64,000 nt of DNA from Neostethus bicornis (GCA_902685375.1 LR738560.1:20796001-20860000), one strand, 5' to 3'. Positions 10,861-22,695 are shown, numbered from the stretch's first letter. Notes: a model not told the origin generated them from the sequence alone. Numbers and translations: made by a program.

Positions 10861-11054
10861 CAGGGGTGTCAAACTCAGTTCCTGGAGGGCCGGTGTCCCT
10901 GCAGGTTTTCCATTTGTTCCTGGTTTGATACAAATCAACAGCCAATCAAATTTGGCACAATGACTCGTTACCCTGGATTAGGTGTGTAGATGTAAGAACA
11001 CATGGAAAACCTGCAGGGACACGGGCCCTCCAAGAACTGAGTTTGACACCTGTG
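10861..11054. mobile_element. hAT-type MITE
   Basis: A 194-bp element with long inverted ends: the left starts CAGGGGTGTCAAACTCAG and the right, in reverse complement, starts CACAGGTGTCAAACTCAG. The match continues through most of each arm (about 50 bp). CAGGGGTG-type ends are typical of hAT elements. The flanking 8 bp do not match clearly. It has no coding capacity. Confidence 0.8.
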
Positions 11055-11379
11055 CCTTAGAGAGTTGCAGGGGGAGCCGGAGCCCATCCGCTGATTCAAG
11101 GCGAGGGGCCGGGTACTTCCCGAACAGGTCACCAGTCTGTTGCGGGGCCAAACACACATACCACCACACACACACACACATACTCCCAGGGGCAATTTGG
11201 CACCGGCCAATCAACCTAGCATGCATGTCTTTGGAGGCTGGGAGGAAACCCACGCAGACACGTGAAGAACATGCAGACACCACACAGAAAGGACAGTGTT
11301 CTAAGCCTCGTCCCCACCCGGGACTCAAACCCATGACCTTCTTGCTGTGAGGCCACTGTGCTACCTGCTGCGCCACCGT
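11055..11379 (-). repeat. tRNA-derived SINE-like repeat, family S1
   Basis: On the minus strand the tRNA-like head (11369-11300) reads 'gcgcagcaggtagcac', 'cagcaagaaggtc' and 'gggtttgagtcccgg', which resemble pol III A and B boxes. The body contains 'catgttcttc', 'catgcatgctaggtt' and a CA/TG tract. The head is split by LINE-A at 11380. Confidence 0.65.
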
Positions 11380-11783
11380 TCAGTTCCGTTCCGTCATCTT
11401 CCGCTTGTTCCGGGGTCGGGTCGCAGGGGTAACAGCCTCAAACGGGCAGCCCAGGCCTCTCTGACCCCGGCTGCATCCTCCAACTCACCTGGAACAGTTT
11501 CTAAAGATAAGACCAAATCATTCATCTTCTTTTGCTTCTACAGTGGAGGCCCCTTGGTCTCCTCCCGGTGGAACGTGCCCAAAACACCTCGCATGCGAGG
11601 CGCTCGAACCACCCCATCTGGCTCCTCTCGACCTGGAGGAGGAGCGGCTCGATGCCGAGCTCCTCCTGGATGGCAGAGCTCCTCAACCGGTTTGTGAGTG
11701 AGAGCCCAGCCACCCTGCGGAGGAAGCTCATTTCGGCCGCTTGTACCCGCGATCTCATTCTTTCGGTCACCACCCACAGCTGG
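11380..11783 (-). mobile_element. LINE-A insertion with 11-bp target duplication
   Basis: Flanked by exact TGCGCCACCGT at 11369-11379 and 11784-11794. The minus-strand frame reads VVTERMRSRVQAAEMSFLRR, VAGLSLTNRLRSSAIQEELG and IEPLLLQVERSQMGWF, then degenerates. The 5' truncation falls exactly at the downstream edge of the 33-bp array position ('cagctg'), so no repeat unit is retained. The target is the head of an S1 repeat. Confidence 0.9.
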
Positions 11784-11794
11784 TGCGCCACCGT

Positions 11795-13095
11795 GTCATT
11801 AGAATTTATTTCTGAAATCATGTGAAGGATTTTAGATACTGATATTTTTCCAGTGGGTTTGTTTTTACTGAGAGGCCGAGCGAGGCAGATGGAGCACTGC
11901 TGAAGGCCTGGTGTGAAAAACCCGGCCGTAAACCTGAAGACAGAAGAGGAAACAAACCATCCGCTCCACAGAAATTCAAGCAGCTGCATTTAATTCTGCT
12001 CACACGTGAAAAGATTAATGAAGGATCATTTCTACATGTTCCGCATCACCTGGAAGAAACATCATTACCTGTCTGGTCGCAGCGACACCTGCTCATTAAT
12101 CGCAAAGGGATGATAAAACAAATTTAAATGGAAAAGAGCAGAATACAAATGAAGATTTAATGAGGAAGAAAAGAGAGAAAATCACAGCAGAAAAGAATAA
12201 AAGCTGTAAACACAGACCTCAGACGGGCTGGTAGAATCCAGCCTGACCTTCCCATTAAGGATTTATGGGAGATGGGTGCCTCTGGTTTGTTTTGTTTTTG
12301 TTTGAAGCAGTAAAATATTCCGAGGAGGAGTCGAAGAGGATTACAGTCTCATGTTAACATTCCTCGAGGGTCAACGGGGGGTAAAAACAAACAGAATAAA
12401 GAAGCAGAGGAGCGTTTTACTGGGATTGTCTGACTTTTCAGGTGCTTTGAAATTATTTCCTAGAAGCAAAAACTAAACTTTGCTTTAATAATTTAACATT
12501 AAAATTTAAGTCTTTAATAAGACACGGCAGCGCGGTGCTCAGGCCACTTTAAAAATGAACTTTCTCTGAATGAAAGCCTTGCAGGCGGCTGTGGTTTCTG
12601 TAATTAAACCTGATGTCTCGGTCAGAGCGGCGGAGCCCCATCCTGACGGATGGGTGGACGTTTAGCTGGAGCTTCTCTAGCAGGACGTGTAAATGATCAG
12701 AATTCATCCTGCAGACAGATCAGGAACAATCTATCTTTAGGACTGAGCTGCAGCCACGTCCTTGTCCTCGTTTCTCTGACCACGCCTGCATGTCAGGGAA
12801 AGGCACCTTCCTCAGAAACACTCTGCACTCCGTCTCCGTGTGAGGCTGCAGGACCCGAGGAAGCAGAGACAGGTATTAAAATATGAGGGAAACTAGGACA
12901 TGAAGAATGGAGGTGTGGAGGAGGATGGAGGTGTGGAGGAGGACAGAGGTCTGAGGCAGGATGGAGGTCAGCAGCAGGATGGAGGTCTGAAACAGGGATC
13001 ACCACCCTCATCCTGGGTGGCTAGAGCCACCAGCCAATGAGTAAAATAAAAAACTTAGAGTCCCAGTCCATCCAACTCCAGATGAAGACACCCAG
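11795..13095. other. Unassigned non-coding stretch
   Basis: No gene recognised. At 12900-12990 there are imperfect purine-rich repeats around 'ggaggtgtggaggaggat', with no sign of function. Confidence 0.5.
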
Positions 13096-13285
13096 TTAAA
13101 AACACAAGGCTCTAAGGACTGATCTTTCTGTGTGGAGTTTGTATGTTCTCCCTGTACCCTTATGGGTTTACTCCGGTTTCCTTACACCTTCCAAAAACAT
13201 GCATGTTAGTTTAAATGGCCGCTGAGAAGTGACCCTAGGAAGATTACCTTCCGTGTGTCCCTGCACCACACGGAGTTGTTAACGT
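13096..13285 (+). repeat. S1 SINE-like body fragment
   Basis: It contains 'gatctttctgtgtggagttt', 'tatgttctccctgtaccc', 'ttactccggtttcc' and 'aaaaacatgcatgttagttt', the body of S1 without the tRNA-like head. Confidence 0.6.
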
Positions 13286-13316
13286 GCTCATTTTCATCTC
13301 CAGATTAAAACACTTG

Positions 13317-13527
13317 GCAGCACGGTGGTGCAGTGGGTAGCACAGTCGCCTCACAGCAAGAAGGTCAGGGATTCAAGTCCCGGAGAGAGGATGAGGCTTG
13401 AACTACTGGTCTTTCTGTGTGTAGTCTGCATGTTCTCCCTATGAACTGTATGTGTGGGTTTTCTCTGGTTTCCTCTGAAAACATACAAGTTAGGTCAATT
13501 GAGTCCTATAAAATTTCCCCAGAGAAT

Positions 13528-13565
<38 letters not shown>

Positions 13566-13612
13566 CCCTGCAACTGACTGGTGACCTGTTCAGGGTGTAT
13601 CCTCCAGTATCT
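13317..13612 (+). repeat. tRNA-derived SINE-like repeat, family S1 (most complete copy)
   Basis: The head reads 'ggtggtgcagtgggtagc', 'cctcacagcaagaaggtca' and 'gattcaagtccc', an A-box and B-box arrangement. The body then follows, with 'gcatgttctccc', 'tgtgggttttctctggtttcc' and a TG tract (13529-13563), ending 'gactggtgacctgttcaggg'. It is a repeat rather than a tRNA gene because the flanks do not form an acceptor stem and copies recur through the window. Confidence 0.7.
13529..13563. repeat. (TG)n microsatellite
   Basis: About 17 TG dinucleotides at the expected TG-rich position of an S1 repeat. Confidence 0.95.
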
Positions 13613-14850
13613 TTGCCGCCTCATTAGGGATGAAAGTTACCGAGCAGGAGAGTGAGGACATGCTGCTGAGTTCGGGCGTTGGCTTGTTGGAGGAACGAAC
13701 CACACGGAGGGAACCTCCCGGGTCACATGGGGTTTCTTTTCTTTTGTTTTTATTTTTTAAAAATTCCTGATTCTTGGACCCAGTGAAATACAGACAGACC
13801 AGTTTGGTGTTCTTCACTGTGACCGGCTTTGTGACCCATTCCAGACTCCAGGTTTTGGGTTGCCAGATTGGACATAGTGCCATGGGACTGGGATGCCGGT
13901 GGATTGGGTGAGGGGGCATCGAGGTGTTTACACTGCAGCACTCAAATGTATCTTCAGGGGTTAATAAAGTATATTTAATTCAACAGGATGGTTGAAATAA
14001 AACAAGATTCCAGCTGCTCACGTGTTAACATGGAGATGATCAGAGTGTGCCCATCTCCCAGCAGGTTCCGGGTGGTAGAGAGGAGGTACTTACTGCAGAC
14101 CTTCATCACCCAGGCCGTGTCCTCCACGTGCAGAGATCAAAGCCTGGAGCTTCCTCTCCATCCCATCCATCTCCTGGGCTGAATGGATTCTAAGCGTGAT
14201 GCCGTGCAGCCTGGTTCCCATGGCATCATGTCACTGCCGGCTAAATTATTCACCAGCTTCTTCTGCAAGTTTAAACAGTTGTTCCGGAAAAAATCCAATA
14301 AATCCTGCGTCGCCACCCGTATCATCTACCCTTCAGAAGGTGTTTTAATATCTGCTCACTGACCTCCAAAGAGCCATTAAATTCACCTTTATCCCACAAT
14401 TCCCTGCTGGCCGCTGGCCGGAACATGCTGGAACATTGCCGTCGTGCCATCTTCATGAAGCAGGAGCACATTTATCTGCCAGGACCTTCAAGATCGTCTC
14501 TAATGTAGATTTTATTCTGTCTTTTATTAGTATTTAAATATTTCTAACCATTTTTTAGCTTTTCAGATGGTTGTTTATTTAATGACATTTTTTTATTGAC
14601 CAATCACATTCCAGCTTTTATCTGTTGATGGGCAGAGCTCGTCTCCACTGCTTCTGTCCAGAAGACATTTTCAGTCCTAAATTAAGTTCAAACTGATACA
14701 GAAACACAACAGTTCAGGCCGGACACAGGAGGATACAGTTTATTTATTTATGATCAACATTTATGGTGCTGAAAAAGGTGCCATGCTGAAACAAAACATC
14801 AAGAACCCCATTTATGAAGCGTGTTTATGATCACATCTGGGTTTACACCG
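13613..14850. other. Unassigned non-coding stretch
   Basis: No gene or RNA recognised. Short open frames on both strands lack motifs. Confidence 0.5.
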
Positions 14851-14859
14851 ACTTCTACT

Positions 14860-15996
14860 GGACGCTGCATCAATCCATCATGGTGAAGAAAGAGCTGAGC
14901 CGAAAAGAAAAGCTCTCGATTTACAAGTCGATCTACGTTCCTACCCTCACCATGGTAACCAGGATCTACGTTCCTACCCTCACCATGGTAACCAGGATCT
15001 ACGTTCCTACCCTCACCATGGTAACCAGGATCTACGTTCCTACCCTCACCATGGTAACCAGGATCTACGTTCCTACCCTCACCATGGTAACCAGGATCTA
15101 CGTTCCTAACCTCACCAATGTAACCAGGATCTACGTTCCTAACCTCACCAATGTAACCAGGATCTACGTTCCTACCCTCACCATGGTAACCAGGATCTAC
15201 GTTCCTACCCTCACCATGGTAACCAGGATCTACGTTCCTAACCTCACCAATGTAACCAGGATCTACGTTCCTAACCTCACCAATGTAACCAGGATCTACG
15301 TTCCTACCCTCACCATGGTAACCAGGATGTAAGTTCCTACCCTCACCAATGTAACCAGGATGTACGTTCCTACCCTCACCATGGTAACCAGGATGTAAGT
15401 TCCTACCCTCACCATGGTAACCAGGATCTACATTCCTACTCTCACCATGGTAACCAGGATCTACGTTCCTACCCTCACCATGGTAACCAGGATCTACGTT
15501 CCTACCCTCACCGTGGTAACCAGGATCTACATTCCTACCCTCACCGTGGTAACCGGGATCTACGTTCCTACCCTCACCATGGTAACTAGGTTCTACGTTC
15601 CTATGGTCACCAGCTGGGGGTGGTGACCGAAAGAATGAGATTGTGCATACAAGCGACCGAAATGAGCTTCCTCTGCAGGGTGGCTGGGCTCTCACTCAGA
15701 GATCGGGTGAGTAGCTCCGCCATCCGGGAGGAGCTCGGTGTCAAGCCACTCCTCCTCCAGGTCGAGAGGAGCCAGATGGGGTGGCATCTGGTCAGGATGG
15801 CCCCCGGGTGCCTCGCTGGTGAGGTGTTTCGGGCTCGTCCCGCCGGGAGGACAGCTGGCTGTGGAACAACTCAGGATCCCCCTGGGTGAGCTGGAGGATG
15901 CAGCCGGGGTGAGAGAAGCCTGGGTTTCCCGTCTGAGGCTGTTGTCCCCGCAACCCGGCCCCGGATAAGCAGAAGACGATGGAACAAACAGAACTA
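14860..15996 (+). mobile_element. LINE-A insertion with imperfect 9-bp duplication
   Basis: Flanked by ACTTCTACT (14851-14859) and ACTTTTACT (15997-16005), one mismatch in nine. It opens in the end of the RT region (VKKELSRKEKLSIYKSIY), passes through the second largest 33-bp array in a plus-strand copy (14937-15607) and continues as TERMRLCIQATEMSFLCRV, SSAIREELGVKPLLLQVERS and VFRARPAGR. It ends at the common 'agaagacgatggaac' segment. The tail is shortened and frameshifted. The minus strand of the array is open for nearly 300 codons, which reflects only the repeat period. Confidence 0.88.
14937..15607 (+). repeat. 33-bp minisatellite of LINE-A, array 3 (about 20 units)
   Basis: About twenty units. 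A variant with 'aacctcaccaatgtaacc' occurs in adjacent pairs at 15100-15165 and 15235-15300. This pattern shows that blocks of several units were duplicated together. Both strands are open in one frame over most of the array. Confidence 0.95.
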
Positions 15997-16005
15997 ACTT
16001 TTACT

Positions 16006-16487
16006 TCGAAAGAGTTCAAGACCCTTAAGCGAAGCAGAAGCTGGTAAATGGTAAAGACAGCAATGCTCATGGCTCTGACCTGGTGGTGATAAAGTTTCAC
16101 TGTTTGATAATCTGGAAGGGTTAACATATTAAAATAAAAAGTCACACCGACGGACAGTGGGACCAGCCAGGAAGAAATGATTTAAATGACGGAGGTGTTC
16201 GGGTCAAGTGCAACAAGCCGTTTACCCATCTTTTCTTACCTGTGGCTGCATAAAGAGGCTTTTATTCTAAATGACTCCTTTCAAACTCTGGTTCAGGTGT
16301 AAACATGCGTTCGGGGGGAATTAAAGGAAAACATCAGCGGGTTTTTGAGGGAATAATTTCTCTAATGACGGCAGCAATTATCTCTGTTCCAAACTGTCTG
16401 TCTGAGAAAATGACTGCTGCTAAACACGATGCTTTTATTCTGCAGTAAAATATAAAACCCTGTAGACCTGGAAACCCAACACATGTT
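16006..16487. other. Unassigned non-coding stretch
   Basis: No gene or repeat recognised. Confidence 0.5.
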
Positions 16488-16690
16488 GGAGGAGAGAGAG
16501 AGAGTACATCAGAAGAAGGATGCTGGGTTTGGAACCACCAGGAAAGAGGACTAGAGGAAGACCAAAGAGGAGGTTCATGGATACAGTGAAGGAAGACATG
16601 AAGATAGTAGGTGTGACCAAAGAGGATGCAGCAGATAGGGTTGGATGCTGTGGCGACCCCTGAAGGGAAATGATGAAAGGAGAAGAAGAA
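16488..16690 (+). mobile_element. LINE-B 3' fragment
   Basis: The sequence encodes EREYIRRRMLGLEPPGKRTR and GRPKRRFMDTVKEDMKIVGV in the plus direction, then the terminal 'ggcgacccctgaagggaaatg' type segment and a GAA-rich tail. It is the 3' end of the same non-LTR element as the copies at 28, 60 and 61.6 kb. There is no array here because the truncation lies downstream of it. Confidence 0.82.
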
Positions 16691-16955
16691 GTGGACCTGG
16701 AAACTCGATAGAGCTCGACAGGGACCTTCCTGTAAAGTCTAAAAACCTCCATCTAAGCATACTTCTCCATCTGAGGAACAAATCTGGAAACTTGTCTGAC
16801 AGACCGCCCATGGAGACATTCAGTACAGCTTATTTAATTGGTTACTTGAACCTGATGAGCCTGTACAAAAGGAGAGAGCAGCACAGACAGAGACCCCCTA
16901 AGGCCCGGACCATACCACTACAAAATCATGTTTTAATTTTTTGGGACCTGTTCAA

Positions 16956-17565
16956 GGCCCCGTCCACACTTAGCCGGGTATTTTTTAAATGCATATCTGC
17001 TGTCCTCTGTTTTAGGAAAACGCTCGCATCCACACAGAGCCATTTAAATACGCTTCTGAGTGCGATTATGAGCATGCCAGACCAGTAGGCGGCAGGATTG
17101 ATGTAAACACAAGTTCTGAGAAATCCAATCAGAGCACTTCTATCGTCATTTTCGCGAAAAGGAGCAGGGAGGCTCACGTGATTAATAATTGTCGATTGCA
17201 ACACATTTCTCCTTCTTTGCTCCTCAACAAGAAGCAAGAGCAGTTGAGAGTGGACAAAAAGGTAAGAAAAGAGGGTCTGCAACAGGGTCCGTGGATCCAT
17301 GCTGCCATGCTGCCCACTGTTTTGTAAACAAGAACGCACACGAATGACGTATGTGCATTACTTGTCGCAGGTAGTGACGCATAAAAACGCAAATCTCCGT
17401 TTTATCACGTCCAAACGCAAACGCAAAAACAGAGTTTTCCAAATTCTCCACGTTTTCCAAAAACGCCAGTTTTGAGTTAAAAAAAAATTCTGTTTTTGTG
17501 TGGACGGCCAAAACGAATAAAAATATGTGCGTTTTAAAAAATACCGGCTACGTGTGGACAGGGCC
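16956..17565. mobile_element. Non-autonomous DNA transposon (MITE), 610 bp
   Basis: The left end GGCCCCGTCCACACTTAGCC and the right end, in reverse complement GGCCCTGTCCACACGTAGCC, continue as an inverted repeat through a 'gggtatttttta' type segment. Short 'ttcaa' and 'tacaa' flanks may be a decayed duplication. The middle is rich in 'aaacgc' and its complement. No transposase is encoded, and I could not assign a superfamily. Confidence 0.8.
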
Positions 17566-18067
17566 TACAACTGGTCCGTTCCTCTTCCAGCATGACCGAG
17601 CACCAATACAGAACAAGATCCAGAAAGACTAGATGACAGTCTGATGGAAAGTCTAAAATAACCAGGATTCTCATTTACAAAGACCTGTAAAGATGTTAGA
17701 CACTTAGACACTTCTCTTACACAGCACAAGCTCCTTACACAATCTCAGATGTAAGCCATCTTGATCTCCAAACTGCTCCAACCACACCTCTAGAACCACA
17801 AACAATGATGTGAATCAAATACAATGGTAATCAAATGAGTGAATGGGAGATGCTTGTCACGGTCATGAAGGCGTCTTCCCTCAGCGATACACAGTAGAGG
17901 AGGAGGCGGTTACCACGGCTGCTCAATGAGTGGCACACACTGATCTGTCAGTGAAATAAAAGAAATGTTCGGACCGTAAAAAGTGACAAAAACAAAACCT
18001 AGCCATGAATCATGAACCTATGCCAACCTCTGGAGGTGGTTCAAGTAATCCTAGATTAATGTTGTTA
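17566..18067. other. Unassigned non-coding stretch
   Basis: No gene or repeat recognised. Confidence 0.5.
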
Positions 18068-18440
18068 TTGTGGGGTACACAATGGCCTCACAGCAAGAAG
18101 GTTGAGGTTTGACTCCTGAGCAGGTGGTCTCATTGGGGGCGAGGCTTAAAAAAACTGTCCTTTCTGTGTAGAGTTTGCATGTTCTCCCCACTAGAGATAT
18201 AAAGTGCATTTACAAATAAAATTTATTATTGTTATTATTATGTGTGGGTTTTCTCTGGTTTCCACCAAAAACCTGCATGTTAGTTTGATTGGCTGCTAGT
18301 AAATTGCCCCCTAGGAATGAATGTGTGTGTGGATGGTTATGTGTGTGTGTAGCCCTGCTACAGACTAGTGACCTGTTCAGGGTATCCTCACCTTTAATCA
18401 GTCAGGATAGGCTGCGGCACCTCCTGAAACCCCGTTAGTG
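18068..18440 (+). repeat. S1 SINE-like repeat with a short internal insertion
   Basis: Carries 'cctcacagcaagaaggttg', 'gtttgactcctgag', 'gcatgttctccc', 'gtgtgggttttctctggttt' and 'gacctgttcaggg'. Between 'ctcccca' and the 'tgtgtggg' segment there is an extra AT-rich stretch at about 18190-18240. Confidence 0.65.
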
Positions 18441-19605
18441 TCGAGTTGAGGACACAAGGATAGGATGCAGTTTAAAAGATTTTTTTTCTCAGAACAATTT
18501 TAGCATCAACAAAAAAGTCGGGAATAAACCATGAAGTGAAGCTGTGGTTTAAACGAAGACACAAGCAGACAACCTGGTAGAGAAACTATGACAAGACACA
18601 CAGTGTACACACAGTTAGGAGGCGGAGACAATGGGACACACATGGGACACATTGAGGGAAGTAGGCAATCACCAGGGAAGAGGTAGTTGAGACACCTGGA
18701 ATGAACAAAACCCTGACACTCAGGGAATAAGTGGTTCAGAAGACAAAGTGAAATGAATGTTTTTATTATTAATTATCTTAATGTTACCGTAAAGCAGCGT
18801 ATGGTCCTTTAAACTCTGTAGATCAGAGTTATCTCCAAAACTTCTTTAACTTTGACTCATCATTACGTGCTGAGCCTCATCTTCTGGAAACTCGGTGGAA
18901 AGTTCCAGGGCCTCTCCCATGATGAAGTTTCTCTCTTTAAATGACAGATTGTTCCGGTCCTGTGAGGCTAAAATGACTGCTTTCATATTTCCTCATTAAG
19001 GAAAATGTCATGAAGTTGACTCCAGGTCTTCTTACTCAGCTGGACCCGTTTCCTCGCAGGATTTCCAGCCAATTTAAAGCCGACCAGTCACACGCTCGGG
19101 CTGCGGGCTGATTATGTGGAGCACCTGCCGGGATTTCCCTCCGCAGATAAATTACAGCCACTCAGAGAACGCTGACATGAAGACTCCTCACATTAGGTGG
19201 CGGACCCCAAAGGACACCATCAAGGACCTCGCCAGGTTCTTCACTTTGGCAATGTCTTTGTCTAAAAGTCATTGCCTTCATGAGGAGAGGAAGACGGAAG
19301 GAATGAGGACACACGTGGCTTCACTGGGAAGTTAGTTTCCTCAAAAAACACTTTCACAGGATGTTTCAGGGCATGAGAAGTCATTCAGTTCACACCAAGA
19401 CGTGAACAATAGATCTCATCCCGTCTTGTTTCATCGTTGATACTGAGTAACTCTGGGCAGTTTAATTAAAATCTTTTCAGTGGTTTAGGCAGATGTTGTA
19501 TCAATAGAAGCGTTAAAGAAGCCTGGACAAGAAGACGCAGGACGTAAGACAGCCCAAACGCTCAAAAGAGACACGTCCTGCTAAATGGAGGGTTTTTTTT
19601 AGTGA
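18441..19605. other. Unassigned non-coding stretch
   Basis: No gene recognised. The short open frame at 19114-19335 has no motif. Confidence 0.5.
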
Positions 19606-19870
19606 GTCTATGATGCATCTGGTCAGGATGCCTCCCGAGCGCCTTGCTGGTGAGGTGTTTCGGGCACGTCCCACCAGAAGGAGACCAAAAGGCAGACCCC
19701 GGTCTGGCTGGAGAGACTATGTCTCACACCTGGCTGGGGAACGACTCTGGATCCTTCCAGGTGAGCAGGAGGATGCAGCCGTGGTGAGAGAAGCCTGGGC
19801 TTCCCGTGTGAGGTTGTTGCCCCCGCGACCCGGCCCCAGATGAGCGGAAAACGACGGAACAGAACGGAGT
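19606..19870 (+). pseudogene. LINE-A C-terminal tail, copy at 19.7 kb
   Basis: An open stretch of 77 codons reads HLVRMPPERLAGEVFRARPT, RRRPKGRPRSGWRDYVSHLA, GERLWILPGEQEDAAVVREA and LLPPRPGPR. It is the best preserved end of the LINE-A frame in the window. It is strongly 5' truncated and has no array. Confidence 0.88.
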
Positions 19871-20219
19871 CTATGAGGTCTGCTGTCACGCAGAAAATTC
19901 ACAAAGTCGCAGAAGATATCTTTATTTAATACTTGTCACTTTTCCGTTCGTGGATGCACGTGGATGCTGTGTTCATTAGGAACAAGCAAATCAGAAGACG
20001 AAACAAAATTTTTCTGTTCCTGCTCAGATGTCTCGTTTTGGTTCAACGTCTATCTGTTAAGTTTTTTCACTCTGTTACGTCACATGTTTTCAGATTGAAT
20101 CACCATATAAGGAGAAACGATGTCTGCTTGGGTGTGGCACACATAGACATGAAGAGTAGAACCCACATTGGATGGTGCGTGAGTGATTGATCTCATCTGA
20201 TTCGAGTATTTGACGAGAC

Positions 20220-21195
20220 TCAAATCAAATACGAGCCCATTTATTTAGGCAGACAGTGTTCCTACATTTAAAGGGAGGCTTAAAGCATTCCTGTTTGAAC
20301 AAGCTTATCAACAGGCCAGATAGAAACAGATTCAATTAGCTGATATAATTAATAGTTGGCTGCTAGATAGTAGAAGCTGGGGAAAGTATGGTACATTGGG
20401 GTTCTGTCCTCTGATTCTATCTACTATTCTCTGCCAGACTGCCTTGGCTCTTTCCCCGTACCTCCTACTCTAACCCTCTACCCTAAACCCCTGGCTTTCT
20501 ATCTCATTCATTGTTCTCAATTGTCTGTTTATTTAAATTTACACTGCTAGTTGGTACAATACAATTCACATGTTGTCCACCTCTCTCCCTCCTCTCTGGG
20601 AGAGAGCCCCATCCAGGACTCTGCGTTCCTGTCCTGGGCATGGCCACACCGAGGAGACCTCCGCGCTTCTTCATCCCCGCTCCATCAGGATGAAATCCAT
20701 CTACTCATCCCCGCCCTGGGCATCGCTAAGCTGAGGAGTCTCCCGTGTTTCCATCAGGATGAAGAACATCTACTCATCCCCGTTCTGGACATCTCCGGGC
20801 TGAGGAGTCCCCCGTGTTTCCATCAGGATGAAGAACATCTATTGACTTCTTTAGATATTTAGCTGTAGATTAGAATAAACTAATATTTAAACAATAATCT
20901 GTGACACATTGTTTGCTCGTCCAGGGGAGGGATCTCTCTTTCATGTGGATCCCCATGAGGTTTCTTATTTTTTCCCCACTGATGGTTTTTTTTAGGAGTT
21001 TTTCCTCACTGTGAAGGAGAGTCTAAGTGCATAAATGTGCTAGTCTTGTTTAGTTAGCATTTGTTAGTTATTTTTCTTGCTGTGTATTTGTGTTCATACA
21101 TTCCTCTTATTCTTGTGAAGCCCATTGAGACGGACATTCTGTGATTTTGGGCTAAACAAATAAAATTGAATTGAAAAAAATTGAATTGAATTTAT
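20220..21195 (+). mobile_element. Family C retroelement-like repeat, plus-strand copy
   Basis: Homologous to 9285-10780 (minus). It contains 'gattctatctactattctc', 'caattcacatgttgtccacc', a three-fold 69-bp internal repeat, 'agggatctctctttcatgtg', 'tttttcctcactgtgaagg' and ends 'aaataaaattgaattgaa'. The A-rich tandem end suggests a target-primed retroelement. Its open frames (20511-20862) fall in the internal repeat and match no protein family. Confidence 0.65.
20680..20845 (+). repeat. 69-bp internal tandem repeat in family C
   Basis: The 'ctactcatcc' landmark recurs at 20701 and 20770, with a third partial unit at 20839: a 69-bp period, in frame, encoding repeated HQDEEHLLIPVL-type residues. 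It occupies the same place in the element as the 40-bp array at 10.1-10.5 kb. Confidence 0.85.
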
Positions 21196-22469
21196 TTATG
21201 ATCTGATCACTCCTGGACAAATAAGAATCTACACGGACTTGATACCATAAAGTTGTTTTTGAGGAGCTGATTGATGCAGATGGAGCATTCCTGAAGGTCT
21301 CCCACTGCTGTGTTTAAATTATGTGTACATAACACACACACTGTATCCGAGTACTCTTATCTTGTCTATATAAAAGTGGTGATTCTGCAGGAGGAGAATC
21401 TCTCCTCTGTTTGAATAAACGAGTGTCCTCTTTCTTATCTTCAGGGATTCCGGAAGCATCTGTTCTTTCTGGACTCTGTCACACAGACAAATTACGTCTC
21501 CTCGGGGTGAGAGTCGGAGGTAAATGTAGAGGTAACCTCCAGCCCACTTTCCATTGCCGTGGAGAACCCGTTCCTGCTGGGTGTCCACAGCTCCCATCCC
21601 AGCATCACCAGGACCAGCTGAATGTGCTGTTTCTGCTACAGGAGATAATGAGGGTCCACAGCACAGGAAACTTTACCCTCCATCAGCGGTTTTAACTCCT
21701 CAGAAACTCACACAATCTGAATTTTTCCTTTTGTTTCCAAACTTTTCTGCCCTTTGGGGGGCAGGTATCAGGGGTGGAGCTCCATGCTTACTAAGAAAAG
21801 CTCCATCACCACCAGGAAGCTCTGCGTCTACAGAGCATGCTCATTACCATCCTGCATGATGTGGTGTGTTCAGCAGAGACCACCTGCAGGCCGCCTCGCT
21901 GCTGGATCTTCTGTTTGAAAGGAAACTTTCCTGGTTTCCTCTCCAGGATCTAAACTAAACTCAGTAACGCCGTCACCGCAGGAAAGCTTTTATTTTAGAG
22001 CCGAATCCTGCACACAAAGGGGCTCCACACGTTCCCCAAACTGCTGGAGGTTTCTTTTTATAACTCCTCATATTTACACTTTCAAACAGAAGAACTGTCT
22101 GTTCAAACGTGCATTTTATCAGACCCCCAACACGCTCCATCATCACACCATCCTAACTCTGCTGCTGTACACACACCTCTTTTTTATTGAAATATTTAAA
22201 CACAGGCTCATTTATCAAAGTTATGCACAAAGAGGTGTACAAAATTCAGGCAAAAAAATCCACCAGAGTGGGCGTGGCATTTATGGAGGGAGATGGACCT
22301 GACCCTGGTAAATATGGCGTCTGGAAACAAGCCTAATTTAAATGAACACGCCTCCGTTCATTCACATTGATCATTTTTCACACCCTTTTTCCATCATATG
22401 ACAGGACGGAATTTGAAAAACAAGAATTTTATAAACAATGTGAATTTTTTTTTTCCTCACTCGTCCCTT
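21196..22469. other. Unassigned non-coding stretch
   Basis: No gene or recognised repeat. A TATA-like 'ctatataaaag' at about 21366 has no supported gene downstream. Confidence 0.5.
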
Positions 22470-22695
22470 ATTCGTCCCTCACTGGGGAAATTTGTGTGCT
22501 GCACTCCCACACCACAGCAAGCTGCCCACAACGGCGCCATTGGTGAGAGAAACGGGGGGTTAGGTGTCTTCTCCGAGAACCCTAGACGTGAACTCAGTGG
22601 GCTGTGAATCCGCGAACTTCCCATTGACTTCCGGTTGACTTCCAGTTCGTGGGCGAACGCTCTAACCACTGAGCCACCGTCTCCCCCCAAAAAAT
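22470..22695 (-). repeat. tRNA-derived SINE, family S2
   Basis: The minus strand reads 'cggtggctcagtggttagag' (A-box-like) and a 'ggattcacagccc' type B-box region after 'tcaaccggaagt'. The 54.4 kb copy shares the head and the 'ttgacttc' segment. The head resembles a tRNA. The body includes 'tctcaccaatggcgcc' on the minus strand's plus complement. Confidence 0.65.

Noticed and set aside
13317..13400. tRNA gene at the head of an S1 repeat
   Set aside because: A- and B-box-like motifs are present, but no acceptor or anticodon stem could be formed, and the sequence recurs in several copies with a common body.
14799..15695. 298-codon minus-strand open frame as a gene
   Set aside because: Nearly all of it is the antisense of the 33-bp array. 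The open frame follows from a period divisible by three.
21360..21420. TATA-box promoter ('ctatataaaag')
   Set aside because: No gene or conserved exon follows. A TATA-like string is expected by chance in AT-rich DNA.
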